DNA of 28,315 bases from contig DLHY01000123.1 of the NCBI GenBank assembly GCA_002483445.1, positions 1 to 28,315 of the forward strand, read 5' to 3'. The translations under genes were made by a program, and so were the position numbers. A model generated the notes under the pieces. That model searched no databases and had not been told where the DNA came from. It worked only from the letters and a program-made list of their open reading frames with translations. Shown here piece after piece: positions 14,938-23,575 of the stretch. Position 1 is the stretch's first letter, and each line of letters starts with the position of its first letter. Source of the DNA: Blastocatellia bacterium UBA7656. Lineage in GTDB: Bacteria; Acidobacteriota; Blastocatellia; UBA7656.

Positions 14938-15909
14938 CTACTTTTCAGAAAACTTCCTGCCTTCGATCTGCACAAGTTTCACCGGGGGAGCGAACTCATA
15001 CTCTTTGAAAATCGGATCGTTGCCGTAATCAAGCGACTCATTGGCAGAGTGGCGGCCCGCGTGATATGAACTGCGCACAAGCGGCCCTGACTCGACATAG
15101 CGGAAGCCCATAGCCATCGCTTCCTTTTTCAAAAACTCGAATTCGTCGGGCGTGTAATATTTTTCAATCGGAATATGCCGGGGCGTCGGCGCGAGGTACT
15201 GGCCCACGGTCAAGATGTCGCAGCCGGTCTCCCTCAGATCGCGAAACGTCTCCATAAGTTCAGCGACGCTCTCGCCAAGCCCCACCATCAAACCCGATTT
15301 CGTGAGCAGCGGCCAGAGGCTCTTGCTCGCGTTCGCTCTGCGGAGCAATTCGAGTGACTGCTCATAACGCGCATCAGGCCGCACGCGCTTGTAGAGTCTC
15401 GGCACTGTCTCGGTGTTGTGATTGAGAACATCGGGGCGAGCTTCGAGAACCGTGTTGAGAGCTTCCTGATTGCCGCAGAAATCAGGGATAAGAACTTCCA
15501 CGCGGCAGCCGGGATTGAGATGACGTATCGACCGAATGGTCTCGGCAAAATGTCCAGCGCCTCCGTCTTCCAATTCATCGCGGTTGACGCTCGTCACTAC
15601 GGCATGGCGCGCGCCCATTCGTCGCACTGCTTCGCCGACGTGTTGCGGCTCGTCGGGGTCGAGCAGTCGCGGTTTGCCTTTGGTGACGGCGCAGAACCCG
15701 CAGTGCCGTGTGCAGACATCGCCCAGTATCATGAAAGTGGCCGTTCCTTCGCCCCAGCACTCGAATATATTGGGGCAGCGCGCTTCCTGGCAGACGGTGT
15801 GAAGGCTGAGGTCGTTTATCATTTTATGCACGCGCTCGAAAGATTCATCGGCGCGAATTCTGACCTTCAGCCATTCGGGTCGCGGGCCTGTCAATTTCGG
15901 TTTCGCCAT
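14938..15909 (-). CDS. lipA: lipoyl synthase LipA
   Basis: A 323-residue radical SAM enzyme that inserts two sulfur atoms into octanoyl-lysine of lipoyl domains. Both Fe-S clusters are readable: the auxiliary cluster Cys40, Cys45, Cys51 (CQEARCPNIFEC), and the SAM cluster Cys66, Cys70, Cys73 (CTRHCGFC). RSSYHAG near the C-terminus supplies the serine ligand of the auxiliary cluster. Other family motifs present are TSVNRDELEDGGAGHFAETI and NHNTETVPRLY. Length and start (ATG 15909 with GGAGAG upstream) fit the family. It is transcribed separately from lipB and the dehydrogenase genes, but serves the same cofactor pathway. The upstream spacer carries a heptamer repeat and the terminator of the peptidase gene. 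Confidence 0.97.
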   Translation of the reverse strand: MAKPKLTGPRPEWLKVRIRADESFERVHKMINDLSLHTVCQEARCPNIFECWGEGTATFMILGDVCTRHCGFCAVTKGKPRLLDPDEPQHVGEAVRRMGARHAVVTSVNRDELEDGGAGHFAETIRSIRHLNPGCRVEVLIPDFCGNQEALNTVLEARPDVLNHNTETVPRLYKRVRPDARYEQSLELLRRANASKSLWPLLTKSGLMVGLGESVAELMETFRDLRETGCDILTVGQYLAPTPRHIPIEKYYTPDEFEFLKKEAMAMGFRYVESGPLVRSSYHAGRHSANESLDYGNDPIFKEYEFAPPVKLVQIEGRKFSEK

Positions 15910-15990
15910 TCCACATTCTCTCCGTTCGTATGTACTTTTTCATTGTGACTGACAAACTCGCGGCAGACAAGTTTGAGGCGTGAAGCAGGG

Positions 15991-16109
15991 AAAAGGCAAA
16001 AGTAAAAAGGTAAAAGGCAAAAACGGGATAAGGCAAAAGAGAAAGCCGCCAAGCCAACTTCACCTGACGGCTTTCCGATTTTTGCCTTTTTACTTTTGCC
16101 TTTTTACTT
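15991..16109. repeat. A/T-rich heptamer-period inverted repeat overlapping the peptidase stop codon
   Basis: The left arm (15991-16026) has units AAAAGGC, AAAAGTA, AAAAGGT, AAAAGGC in strict 7-bp period. The right arm (16075-16109) carries the complement (TTTTTGC, CTTTTTA, CTTTTGC, CTTTTTA). A 20-base core is shared perfectly. The stop codon of the C25 peptidase gene (16104-16106) is inside the right arm. A second hairpin lies in the loop (see 16041-16075). Confidence 0.75.
16033..16075 (-). terminator. intrinsic terminator of the C25 peptidase gene
   Basis: On the minus strand the stem GAAAGCCG / CGGCTTTC (16068-16075 with 16041-16048) is followed by TCTCTTTTG. It starts about 28 bases after the peptidase stop codon, inside the loop of the larger A/T-rich inverted repeat. 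Stem strength and position fit; the T-run is only moderate. Confidence 0.55.
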
Positions 16110-19100
16110 GAGCCGCGTTGCCGGGTCGCCGAACAGCAGCCAGGTTTGTCTCACATCGGAATTGGCTGTCGCTGTTTTGGCGCGCATTACAGCTTCGCCT
16201 ACAGTTGCCGCCTGACTCTTAGCGGCGAAAAGCTGGCGGTATAGTTCCTGATTGACGGCAGCCTGTTGTTTCGGATCAGTCAGCGCGGACGAAGCCCATA
16301 CGGCTATCGCTCCACCTCCCTGTGCGTTCAAAAGAGCCTCGGCGAGACTTTCAATCACAGGGTCGTGGAAGTAGCCGTTAAGGCAGGTCATTGAAACTAC
16401 CATCGGCAATGACTTGCCGTTGAGCAGCGCCTTCGCTGCCTGCACGTCAAAGACGTTTCCTCGCCAGATGGCCGTCGAGCCGTGTCCGGCGAAGTTGACT
16501 ACCGAAACGCCGCTGTTTATAGCTTCAGTGATCGCTGCGCTCATCGCCGGGTCGGTCGTCTTGCTGCGGAATACTTCCTGAATCGTCGTCCCCGAAGGCA
16601 GAAGCGGGCGCAACTGGGCGGTTGCATTCTCGAAATCGAATCCATCATTACGGTCGGCCACCAGCAACGCCTTTTTGTTTCCGCGGGAAACGGATGGTTT
16701 TTCATACTCGACCAGCTTGGCGATGAACTTCGTGGCTTCATCGCTCGTGCGCGCAGGCAACCGGCCTATGGCGATGTCTGCCACTCCGTCATTGTTGAAA
16801 TCAGTGAACCAGTCATCACTTGCCGTTTCGAGATAGGTGGCATCAACGAGTTTCGTAGGCACCAGATCGAAATCCCCGCCTCCGAGGTAACGCTTGGGAT
16901 CATAAGTCGCATCGCCTATGAGCAACACATAGCGCGGCGCTTTCTTCCAGCTTTGCTTCGCGGTCTGGAGGAAATCCCGGATCGCTTTGGGACTCCGCTC
17001 GCCGAAGTTGAATTCATCGTAAATGTCTTCGACATCAACGACCGTGACCGACAGCTTCTGACCCTCGCGCATAGTCTTGAGCGGCGCGACGCTCGACAAA
17101 AGCGAAGAGTGAGCGATGATTATCATGTCGGCCTGATTGTGAGTGCCTTTCAGGTTCGACATCTGATTGGCTTTCACGGAGACGGGATTCTTGATCCTGT
17201 CAGCCGTGATTGCGAGAAACGTTCTCGTGGATGAATCAATCGCTTCGACCGTCACCGAATACCTGCCGCCCGACTCGCTTACCTTTCCGGCCATCTCGAC
17301 CGGAGCCGCAGGGTTGGTGATGTCGAAGACACGGATGAGCGGAGAGGTGAAATCTTCTATGGTCGCAAGGCGTGGATTCGACGACACCGCCTCTGTTTGA
17401 AATTTGCTTCCGAGTGTGAACCTCAGCGAGTCGTTATCCGCCCTGAGTTTGTGTTGATAGGTGAGGCGGATGTAATCGACGAGGCTCACATCTCCGCCCC
17501 CGGCTTCGCTGACGAGGGTAATGTCGTTAGACTGCTCGCGCAGGAGCGAGTGCTGGACGGGGAATGAGCCGGCGGCGCGCTCGCGCCCGTCGAATGTGAA
17601 GCGACCGACTTCCGCGCCGTTGACACGTACCAACACCTGATGATCAACCGGGCCGGGAAATTCGGTCACGCCCTGAAGGGAGACCTTGAGCAGAGCCACT
17701 CCGGTGAAGGCTGTGTCGACGTTTTTCAAAACGATTTGCTGAGTGGCCCCGGATGTCGTTACCGGGCGGCCAAAGAAATTCTCATCGTCGCCATTGCGGA
17801 GCGCCGAGAAATAGACGCTCCGCTCTTTGTATTCAGTCGTGAAGGGGAAGCTTTGAGGACTGACTGTATCTCCCGGAGCATTTATTATGTTGATCTTTCG
17901 TCCGGGTTGATTGCCGACTGTTATCCAGCAGGTGCGGGAATTCGTGTAAGGGGTATCCTGTCCGGCGGCGTAAAACTCTATGGCTGTATCCTTGCCCGCG
18001 CCCGAAACGAGAAGCGATTGCTCCTGTCCGCCCACGAACAATTGCAGGTATTGCGGGTTGAGGTTGGAATCGAGTCCCGCCGCGATCAAATCTGACACAG
18101 CGACGCGATACCATCCCTCATCGCGTATGGAAAGCTTGACGGCGCGCGCAGAAGCTAAATCGACCTGCGCGCTCAACTGCGCGCGCGAAGCTTTTGACTT
18201 CGATCTTTGCTTAGGTGTTTCTTCGGACTGCTCCGTGATCTGCTCCTGAAATTGTCCCTGAGTCGAAGCACTCGCGCCGAGCGCGCTGAGGATCATAGAC
18301 CGGTTTTTTGCTGGAGCATTCGTGTTTTCGCGTTGCAGGTTGAAAGGCCCATGTGTCGTAACGGTTCCGTTGATGTCGACATCCTCGACCCAGTACTGGA
18401 TGTTTTGCCTGTCTTCCGGCAGCGCGTCCCACCACGAGTACTGCATACCGGCAGTCAGTGCAGTGCTGTTGCCTGCCATCAGCGCCGAGCCTGCGACGAT
18501 CTGATTGTTGATGAGAGTTCGCTCTCCGTTTTCGTCGCGATAGATATTGAATCCGAGATTGTTCGTTTCGAATCCGGTCTTCCATTCGAGGTGAACGCCG
18601 TCGTTGTAAGCTGTGGCCGTGAGCTCTACATCATCGACTGCGGTCGGCCCAAGCGTGCCTTCTGTCGCCGCCAGTTCGCAAATCGGCCCGAACAAATAAG
18701 TGGCCCGCGTCTGCGTCGTGTTACCGGTCTCGTCAACGTACTGCGCGCGAGAGCCGTTGCCTGAAGCGGGAGTGGCGGTGACCGGAATTCTCTGACCGGC
18801 AGAGGTCGGATTCACTCTCACCAGATAAGTCAGGACTGCGAAACCTCCGCCGTTGATCGTGCCGGGGTTCCAGGTGATATTGCCTGTGCCGCCGACTGAG
18901 GGCTGCGAGACCACAGACCCCTGAGATGGTATCGGGTTGCCGCCATAAGTCGCGCCTGCGCCCGGCACGTTTGCCGTCACAAGGTTCGAAGCGGAAAAAG
19001 TGATTGCATTGCCCGTCTGGTTCATCATCCGCACCGTGACCGTGAAAATCGTCTGCTGACCCGTAGTGGGCGGATTCGCGCCTGATGAATAAGTGAGGAA

Positions 19101-20705
19101 CTGTTCGAGGTAAGGCTTGGTCGGCGCGGTTGCGCTGTCAGTCGGCAGATAGACGCGGAAAGTATTCGCCGTCGGATTTACTGTCGGCGGATTTGCGGCA
19201 GCCTGATAATTGCCCATGTAGAAGTTGGTATAGTTGCCGTTAACTCCGGGCGTGTTATATGTAGATATCGACAGGACGTTTAGCCATATTCCGTAGTCGG
19301 TCGATGCCGTATCGTTTGTCCATCCGCTGAAGGTGTCCCGACGCCACACGTCGTTGGCCGACAGGGAACTGCTCGAATAGTTTTGCGTGAAGGCTCCGAG
19401 TCGGCTGGTGAAGGCCATTGATCCGACGGTGCCGGAGTTGCTGTCATAATCAAAGTCATTTTTCGAGCACGAGCAGCCTGACGTTATGTACGGATATATG
19501 TCGTAGCTGCGCGACCCGCCGCCGCTTGCCGGGGGATTGACGCCGAATCCGTTGTGCGAATCGTAGTAGACATTAAGCTCGGTGCCGCCTGCTCCTGATG
19601 TGCCGTCGTGCGCGCGGATGCCTACGGCGTTTATGTCATTGCCAGTGGTGACTGCAGACGACTGGTCTATGCGAATCTCCCAGTGTCCGGCAGTGACCGC
19701 GCCTCCGTCGTGAATCTGAAGATTATCGACGAAGAAGAATTCTCCCGAACTATAGCCTCCTACAAGAAGGAACCGCACACGAGTGTTATTTGCAATGTGG
19801 GAAGTAATATCGTACTGACGCGAACCGGAACTATCATTGGTGAACGTTTCCAGAGTAGTCCACGCCCCTCCGCCGTTCGAAGACACCTGAACGCTGATCT
19901 GATCGGCGTCTTCAAGGTTATTGGAAGTGCTGAAGGTGAAGCTGAAATAAGCCGCCGTCAGGTTGAGACCAGGCGACCCTGAAAGGTCAGCTTCCCTCTG
20001 TATGCTCGGAGTGCCTGCGACGTTATCCTGGAGCCTCAACTGGCCGCCTGTGATCTGAATGGCTCCGCCTGTCGCAGAATTATCGTCGCTTCCTTCAATC
20101 CAGTTAGTCGCCCAGTTGTTGTTGCCGTCGTTGTTTGTGTAAGCGGCTGTGCCGAAATTGTCCCGTACATTGTTTCCATTGCCGTCGTATAATGTCAGCC
20201 ATGCATTGTCTGATCCTGTCGGGCCTGTGTCGTCTCCGGTTGTAAATCTCACCGGTCTGGAAGTTCCTGAAGGATCGATCAGAGAGTATGTTGCCGCAGT
20301 GTCAAATGTCGGAGTTGAGCTTCTCGCCCGGTCGCGTCCGGCAGGGGCCTCGCCCGTTCCGCCCAGCCCTATGTCGGCGTCGAACAACTCGACCTGAAGC
20401 CGACTCAGCCCTGCGGGGACTTCGATGAAGTAGCGATACACGGTGTCCATGCCAGCGGTCGCGGTGACATAGTCTCCGTTTGCTGTGCCTGCCCCGGCGC
20501 CCTGAAGGGTGTAGATCGCGGTGCCTCCGCTTGTCGCAAACGGAGTATAAGCAGCAGCCGGTTCAATAGATGGATCAGGATTGGTTTCACTCTTATTGGC
20601 TTTTGAACTGAACCCTGGCAGGTTCAAAAACGCCAGAGCCAGAAATGCGGCTGCAATAAACCAGTGAAAATTATTTTTGAAATTATGTTTTTTCCCAGGA
20701 CTCAT
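16104..20705 (-). CDS. large secreted C25-family (gingipain-fold) cysteine peptidase
   Basis: A 1533-residue exported protein. A signal/anchor helix lies at ~10-32 (FHWFIAAAFLALAFLNLPG). The middle holds beta-rich modules, including a DUF11/CARDB-like stretch (~560-660) and an Fn3-like module (~675-790: LEWKTGFETNNLGFNIYR). The peptidase C25 domain occupies ~1195-1533. Its catalytic pair is visible: His1408 in NFAGHGS and Cys1441 in SMTCLNGYF. The protein ends at LLFGDPATRLK, the usual close of the C25 fold, so there is no type IX secretion C-terminal domain. Ribosome site AGAGGA just before the ATG. Substrates are unknown. C25 domains of this type also occur as caspase-like CHAT relatives, but the FGDPA end and large secreted context favour C25. 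Confidence 0.9.
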   Translation of the reverse strand: MSPGKKHNFKNNFHWFIAAAFLALAFLNLPGFSSKANKSETNPDPSIEPAAAYTPFATSGGTAIYTLQGAGAGTANGDYVTATAGMDTVYRYFIEVPAGLSRLQVELFDADIGLGGTGEAPAGRDRARSSTPTFDTAATYSLIDPSGTSRPVRFTTGDDTGPTGSDNAWLTLYDGNGNNVRDNFGTAAYTNNDGNNNWATNWIEGSDDNSATGGAIQITGGQLRLQDNVAGTPSIQREADLSGSPGLNLTAAYFSFTFSTSNNLEDADQISVQVSSNGGGAWTTLETFTNDSSGSRQYDITSHIANNTRVRFLLVGGYSSGEFFFVDNLQIHDGGAVTAGHWEIRIDQSSAVTTGNDINAVGIRAHDGTSGAGGTELNVYYDSHNGFGVNPPASGGGSRSYDIYPYITSGCSCSKNDFDYDSNSGTVGSMAFTSRLGAFTQNYSSSSLSANDVWRRDTFSGWTNDTASTDYGIWLNVLSISTYNTPGVNGNYTNFYMGNYQAAANPPTVNPTANTFRVYLPTDSATAPTKPYLEQFLTYSSGANPPTTGQQTIFTVTVRMMNQTGNAITFSASNLVTANVPGAGATYGGNPIPSQGSVVSQPSVGGTGNITWNPGTINGGGFAVLTYLVRVNPTSAGQRIPVTATPASGNGSRAQYVDETGNTTQTRATYLFGPICELAATEGTLGPTAVDDVELTATAYNDGVHLEWKTGFETNNLGFNIYRDENGERTLINNQIVAGSALMAGNSTALTAGMQYSWWDALPEDRQNIQYWVEDVDINGTVTTHGPFNLQRENTNAPAKNRSMILSALGASASTQGQFQEQITEQSEETPKQRSKSKASRAQLSAQVDLASARAVKLSIRDEGWYRVAVSDLIAAGLDSNLNPQYLQLFVGGQEQSLLVSGAGKDTAIEFYAAGQDTPYTNSRTCWITVGNQPGRKINIINAPGDTVSPQSFPFTTEYKERSVYFSALRNGDDENFFGRPVTTSGATQQIVLKNVDTAFTGVALLKVSLQGVTEFPGPVDHQVLVRVNGAEVGRFTFDGRERAAGSFPVQHSLLREQSNDITLVSEAGGGDVSLVDYIRLTYQHKLRADNDSLRFTLGSKFQTEAVSSNPRLATIEDFTSPLIRVFDITNPAAPVEMAGKVSESGGRYSVTVEAIDSSTRTFLAITADRIKNPVSVKANQMSNLKGTHNQADMIIIAHSSLLSSVAPLKTMREGQKLSVTVVDVEDIYDEFNFGERSPKAIRDFLQTAKQSWKKAPRYVLLIGDATYDPKRYLGGGDFDLVPTKLVDATYLETASDDWFTDFNNDGVADIAIGRLPARTSDEATKFIAKLVEYEKPSVSRGNKKALLVADRNDGFDFENATAQLRPLLPSGTTIQEVFRSKTTDPAMSAAITEAINSGVSVVNFAGHGSTAIWRGNVFDVQAAKALLNGKSLPMVVSMTCLNGYFHDPVIESLAEALLNAQGGGAIAVWASSALTDPKQQAAVNQELYRQLFAAKSQAATVGEAVMRAKTATANSDVRQTWLLFGDPATRLK

Positions 20706-21169
20706 ATCCTCTTACTCCTCTTTGCGCGAGCGACCTGGTTTCTATTTTCGACCAGCGCCCGAACTCTTAGGGGTCAAAACCGGGGCAGACCCTCGAAGAG
20801 TTTCTTACTCGCAGAATTTTGTTTGGAAGCTTGATCCCGGAGGGCTAAATCGAAAAACCACGGGGAGGCCGGTTCCGATTTTGCGAATCTTTTTATACCT
20901 GCTCGCTCTGAAGGGCTGTTGACCTTTTACTCAGTTCTTTGTTTTTCTAACAGCCTCTTTTGTTCAACCCTGCCACGCCAGAACTATAAAAGTCCCAATC
21001 CCGATAAATGTGAAATCCCAATACATTTCCTGACTGTGGGGACAAAGGGGAGACTCGCCGCGAAAACTGAGGCAATATGTCTTTTTTTAAGCCTTCTGAT
21101 CGCAGCATCATCGTTGCTATTATCCTCATTTGAAAAGCGATGTCAAGCTGTTTTTTGAGGAAGATAATC

Positions 21170-21200
21170 GTACAAACCCTTTTGAATCTTGAGTTTGTAC
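21170..21200. promoter_or_regulatory. 8-bp inverted repeat, possible operator
   Basis: GTACAAAC (21170-21177) and GTTTGTAC (21193-21200) are perfect complements with a 15-base spacer. The arm centres are 23 bases apart, near two helical turns, which suits a dimeric regulator. It lies 465 bp upstream of the peptidase start, so any regulatory target is unclear. Confidence 0.3.
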
Positions 21201-21233
21201 CCTGGATGGGTAAAGAAAAGAGCGAATCTGATC

Positions 21234-21264
21234 GAAAAAGACTGCGCCTCCCTGCGCAGGTCTT
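21234..21264 (-). terminator. intrinsic terminator of the dehydrogenase-lipB cluster
   Basis: Read on the minus strand, AAGACCTGCGC (21264 to 21254) pairs with GCGCAGTCTT (21247 to 21238) with one bulged base and a six-base loop, directly followed by TTTTTCG. This is a textbook Rho-independent terminator about 120 bp after the lipB stop codon, and it marks the end of the minus-strand cluster. Confidence 0.8.
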
Positions 21265-21382
21265 CGCCAATCTTTTCACGGGATTTGCCGGACGCCTTCA
21301 GGCTCAACTCAACTGAGTCGCAGTGTCCGGCTGCCGGAAAGTTTACGTCTCACCTGTCTGGCGTGCTTTGGCTCTTTGCCCG

Positions 21383-22042
21383 CTATGCTGAATGCAGGCT
21401 GATAGCTCTGTCGAACACCTCACCGAATCGTCTCGTAATCGCGTGGGCGACATCTCTGATATCGAGACTTCGCCCCAGCACTCTTTCCATAGATGTGACG
21501 CCCTTATCAGAAATGCCGCAAGGGACGATCATGCGAAAATAGTCGAGGTCAGTGTTCAGGTTGAGCGCGAATCCGTGGCTTGTGATCCAGCGGGCGATGC
21601 GGACGCCAATGGCTGCGATCTTCTCATCGCCGACCCATACCCCGGTCAGCCCCTCGATCCTTCCCGCCTCGATTCCGAAATCGCCCACGACGCGAATCAA
21701 CACTTCTTCTATGTCTCGCACATATCGATGAACATCGCAGCGATCCGGCTTGAGGTTGATTATCGGATAACCGACCATCTGACCCGGCCCGTGATAAGTT
21801 ACATCGCCGCCGCGTCCGGTCTCATGGATTTCTATCGAATTCGCCTCAAGCGATTCCGCGTTTGCAAGAATGTGGGCGCGGTCGGCTCCGCGCCCAAGCG
21901 TGAAAACATGAGGATGTTCGAGCAGGAACAACTGCTCCGCGCCCGCCCCTGACCTAAGCCGCTCGACGGCTTCAGCCTGCACCCTCAGCCCCTCTGAATA
22001 AGAGACTCTTCCAATCCATCGGACTTCGCACTTACGATACAT
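21383..22042 (-). CDS. lipB: octanoyl-ACP:protein octanoyltransferase LipB
   Basis: A 219-residue enzyme that moves octanoate from acyl carrier protein to lipoyl-domain lysines. The family signature RGGDVTYHGPGQMVGYPI is at 77-94, and the catalytic Lys141 (GDEKIAAIGVRI) and Cys175 (VPCGI) are both present. I start it at the ATG at 22042 (MYRKCEVRWIG), matching the family N-terminus. A TTG at 22096 is in frame but would only add residues translated from a GTCCGTT heptamer array. That array ends one base from the ATG and leaves no ordinary ribosome site, so translation may be coupled to the upstream E2 gene, whose stop lies 84 bp away. It is the last gene of the dehydrogenase cluster. Confidence 0.95.
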   Translation of the reverse strand: MYRKCEVRWIGRVSYSEGLRVQAEAVERLRSGAGAEQLFLLEHPHVFTLGRGADRAHILANAESLEANSIEIHETGRGGDVTYHGPGQMVGYPIINLKPDRCDVHRYVRDIEEVLIRVVGDFGIEAGRIEGLTGVWVGDEKIAAIGVRIARWITSHGFALNLNTDLDYFRMIVPCGISDKGVTSMERVLGRSLDIRDVAHAITRRFGEVFDRAISLHSA

Positions 22043-22043
22043 A

Positions 22044-22121
22044 GTCCGTTGTCCGTTGTCCGTTGTCCGTTGTCCGTTGTTGGCAAGCTCAACCAAGAAC
22101 GAATGACAACGGACGACGGAC
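22044..22121. repeat. GTCCGTT heptamer array and inverted partner between E2 and lipB
   Basis: Five exact copies of GTCCGTT occupy 22044-22078. The segment 22106-22121 is complementary to the array at 15 of 16 positions, giving a hairpin with a loop of about 25 bases. The element starts one base before the lipB start codon and ends five bases from the E2 stop codon, filling the whole spacer. Confidence 0.85.
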
Positions 22122-22126
22122 AGATA

Positions 22127-23461
22127 TCAGGAGGTGTAATCAGCCGCTTCGATCACATCGCGCACCGAGGCCATGAACTGATCGGCCACCGCGCCATCGA
22201 TTATGCGATGATCGAAGCTCAGTCCGATCAATCCGATTTCGCGAATCGCTATCGCGTCATCTATCACGACGGGTTTCTTCTTGATCACTCCGATGCCGAG
22301 TATCGCGACCTGCGGCTGATTGATGATCGGAGTTCCTATCAGTCCGCCGAACACGCCGGGATTTGTGATGGTGAAAGTGCCGCCCTGAACTTCATCAGGC
22401 TTGAGTTGCTTGTTGCGCGCTCTCTCGCCGAGATCGTTTACCGCGCGAGCCAATCCAAGCAGCGACATCTCGTCAGCCTTGCGCACGACCGGGACTATCA
22501 GCCCCCAATCAAGGGCGACGGCCACGCCTATGTTGATGTCTTTCTTGTAGACGATCTGATCGCCCCAAACGGATGAGTTGATGATGGGCCATTTCTTTAT
22601 GCCTTCGATGATCGCCTTGATGATGAACGGCAGGAAGGTCAGTTTCACTCCGTCGCGTTTGAGGTATTCGCCTTTGAGTTGATCGCGAAGGCGCGCGGTC
22701 TTCGTGAAGTCGATTTCCATAAACGAAGTCACATGCGCCGATATGCGTCGGCTTTCGACCATTCTTTCAGCGATCCTGCGACGCATAACCGACATCGGCT
22801 CTATCTCCACCCGGTCGCCATCGGTGAACGGCTGCGGGCCGATCTCAGTCACTTCCGACGGCGCTTTCAGCGGTTGAGGCGCGCGAGCGGGAGCCGAAGC
22901 CTGAGCCACCGCCACGCGAGGGGCTTCAGGAGCCTGTTTCGCGGCAGCCGTGCGATTCTCGATATAGCTGAGAATATCATTCTTCGTCACGCGCCCGCTG
23001 ATGCCCGTGCCTTCGAGTTGCGAAATGTCGATTCCATGTTCTTGTGCAATTCTGCGCACGAGCGGAGATGACTTCGTGCGTCGCAATTCATCAATCGTCT
23101 GCGGCCCGACTTGAGCCGCAACCGCCGGAGCAGGCGGCGCGGCCTCGACCGGCGGCGCGGCCTTTGTCGGCGCAGCTTCAACGGGTTTTGCTTCTACAGG
23201 CTTCGATTCAACCGCCTTTGCGCTGCCGCCGTTGATGATGGCCACTACTGTATTGACCGGGACGGTTTGTCCCTCTCCGACCAGAATTTCGCTCAACACG
23301 CCGGATGCCGGGGATGGAATCTCCGCGTCGACTTTGTCTGTCGAAATTTCGTAAAGTGGCTCATCGCGCTTGACCGTTTCGCCAACACCCTTGAGCCATC
23401 GAACAATCGTGCCTTCCGCGATGGATTCGCCCATCTGCGGCATTTTCACTTCTTCGCTCAT
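22127..23461 (-). CDS. E2 dihydrolipoyl acyltransferase of a 2-oxoacid dehydrogenase complex
   Basis: A 444-residue core subunit that carries acyl groups on a swinging lipoyl arm. One lipoyl domain (1-76) holds the attachment Lys43 in STDKVDAEIP. An Ala/Pro/Glu linker (~80-120) follows, then the E3/E1-binding domain (~128-165: SSPLVRRIAQEHGIDISQLE). The catalytic domain has His418 and Asp422 in FDHRIIDGAV. Sequence style is closer to branched-chain and 2-oxoglutarate E2 proteins than to multi-domain pyruvate E2 proteins. With heterodimeric E1 nearby, branched-chain 2-oxoacids are the likely substrate, though pyruvate cannot be excluded. ATG at 23461 has a CAGGAGAT ribosome site. Its lipoyl domain is the presumed substrate of LipB and LipA. 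Confidence 0.93.
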   Translation of the reverse strand: MSEEVKMPQMGESIAEGTIVRWLKGVGETVKRDEPLYEISTDKVDAEIPSPASGVLSEILVGEGQTVPVNTVVAIINGGSAKAVESKPVEAKPVEAAPTKAAPPVEAAPPAPAVAAQVGPQTIDELRRTKSSPLVRRIAQEHGIDISQLEGTGISGRVTKNDILSYIENRTAAAKQAPEAPRVAVAQASAPARAPQPLKAPSEVTEIGPQPFTDGDRVEIEPMSVMRRRIAERMVESRRISAHVTSFMEIDFTKTARLRDQLKGEYLKRDGVKLTFLPFIIKAIIEGIKKWPIINSSVWGDQIVYKKDINIGVAVALDWGLIVPVVRKADEMSLLGLARAVNDLGERARNKQLKPDEVQGGTFTITNPGVFGGLIGTPIINQPQVAILGIGVIKKKPVVIDDAIAIREIGLIGLSFDHRIIDGAVADQFMASVRDVIEAADYTS

Positions 23462-23484
23462 AAATCTCCTGTCAAAAAGATATC

Positions 23485-23574
23485 AGATGTTAGAGGTTAG
23501 ATGTTAGTCGTTTCAGGCTGCCGTTGAATGCCAGTGATGCTGAACTAACATCTGACATCCAACCTCTAACATCT
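23485..23574. repeat. heptamer-period inverted repeat between E1beta and E2
   Basis: The left arm 23485-23508 reads as GTTAGAG, GTTAGAT, GTTAGTC-type heptamers. The right arm 23544-23574 is its exact complement except for one additional heptamer (GACATCC) in the middle. A gain or loss of exactly one 7-bp unit shows that the period is the unit of change. The right arm ends one base from the E1beta stop codon (23576-23578). Confidence 0.85.
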
Positions 23575-23575
23575 C

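Larger units (their letters stand above)
20706..21382. other. 677-bp intergenic region between peptidase and lipB genes
   Basis: I see no supported gene; the longest frame (20947-21279, minus strand) is compositionally unconvincing and spans the lipB terminator. The region holds the upstream part of the peptidase gene, with a possible -10 (TATAAA on the minus strand near 20892-20897) but no matching -35. It also contains an 8-bp inverted repeat (GTACAAAC at 21170-21177, GTTTGTAC at 21193-21200) and the lipB terminator at 21234-21264. Confidence 0.6.

Noticed and set aside
20947..21279. 110-codon minus-strand frame between the peptidase and lipB
   Set aside because: It spans the lipB terminator, has unusual composition, and I recognise no motif or convincing ribosome site.
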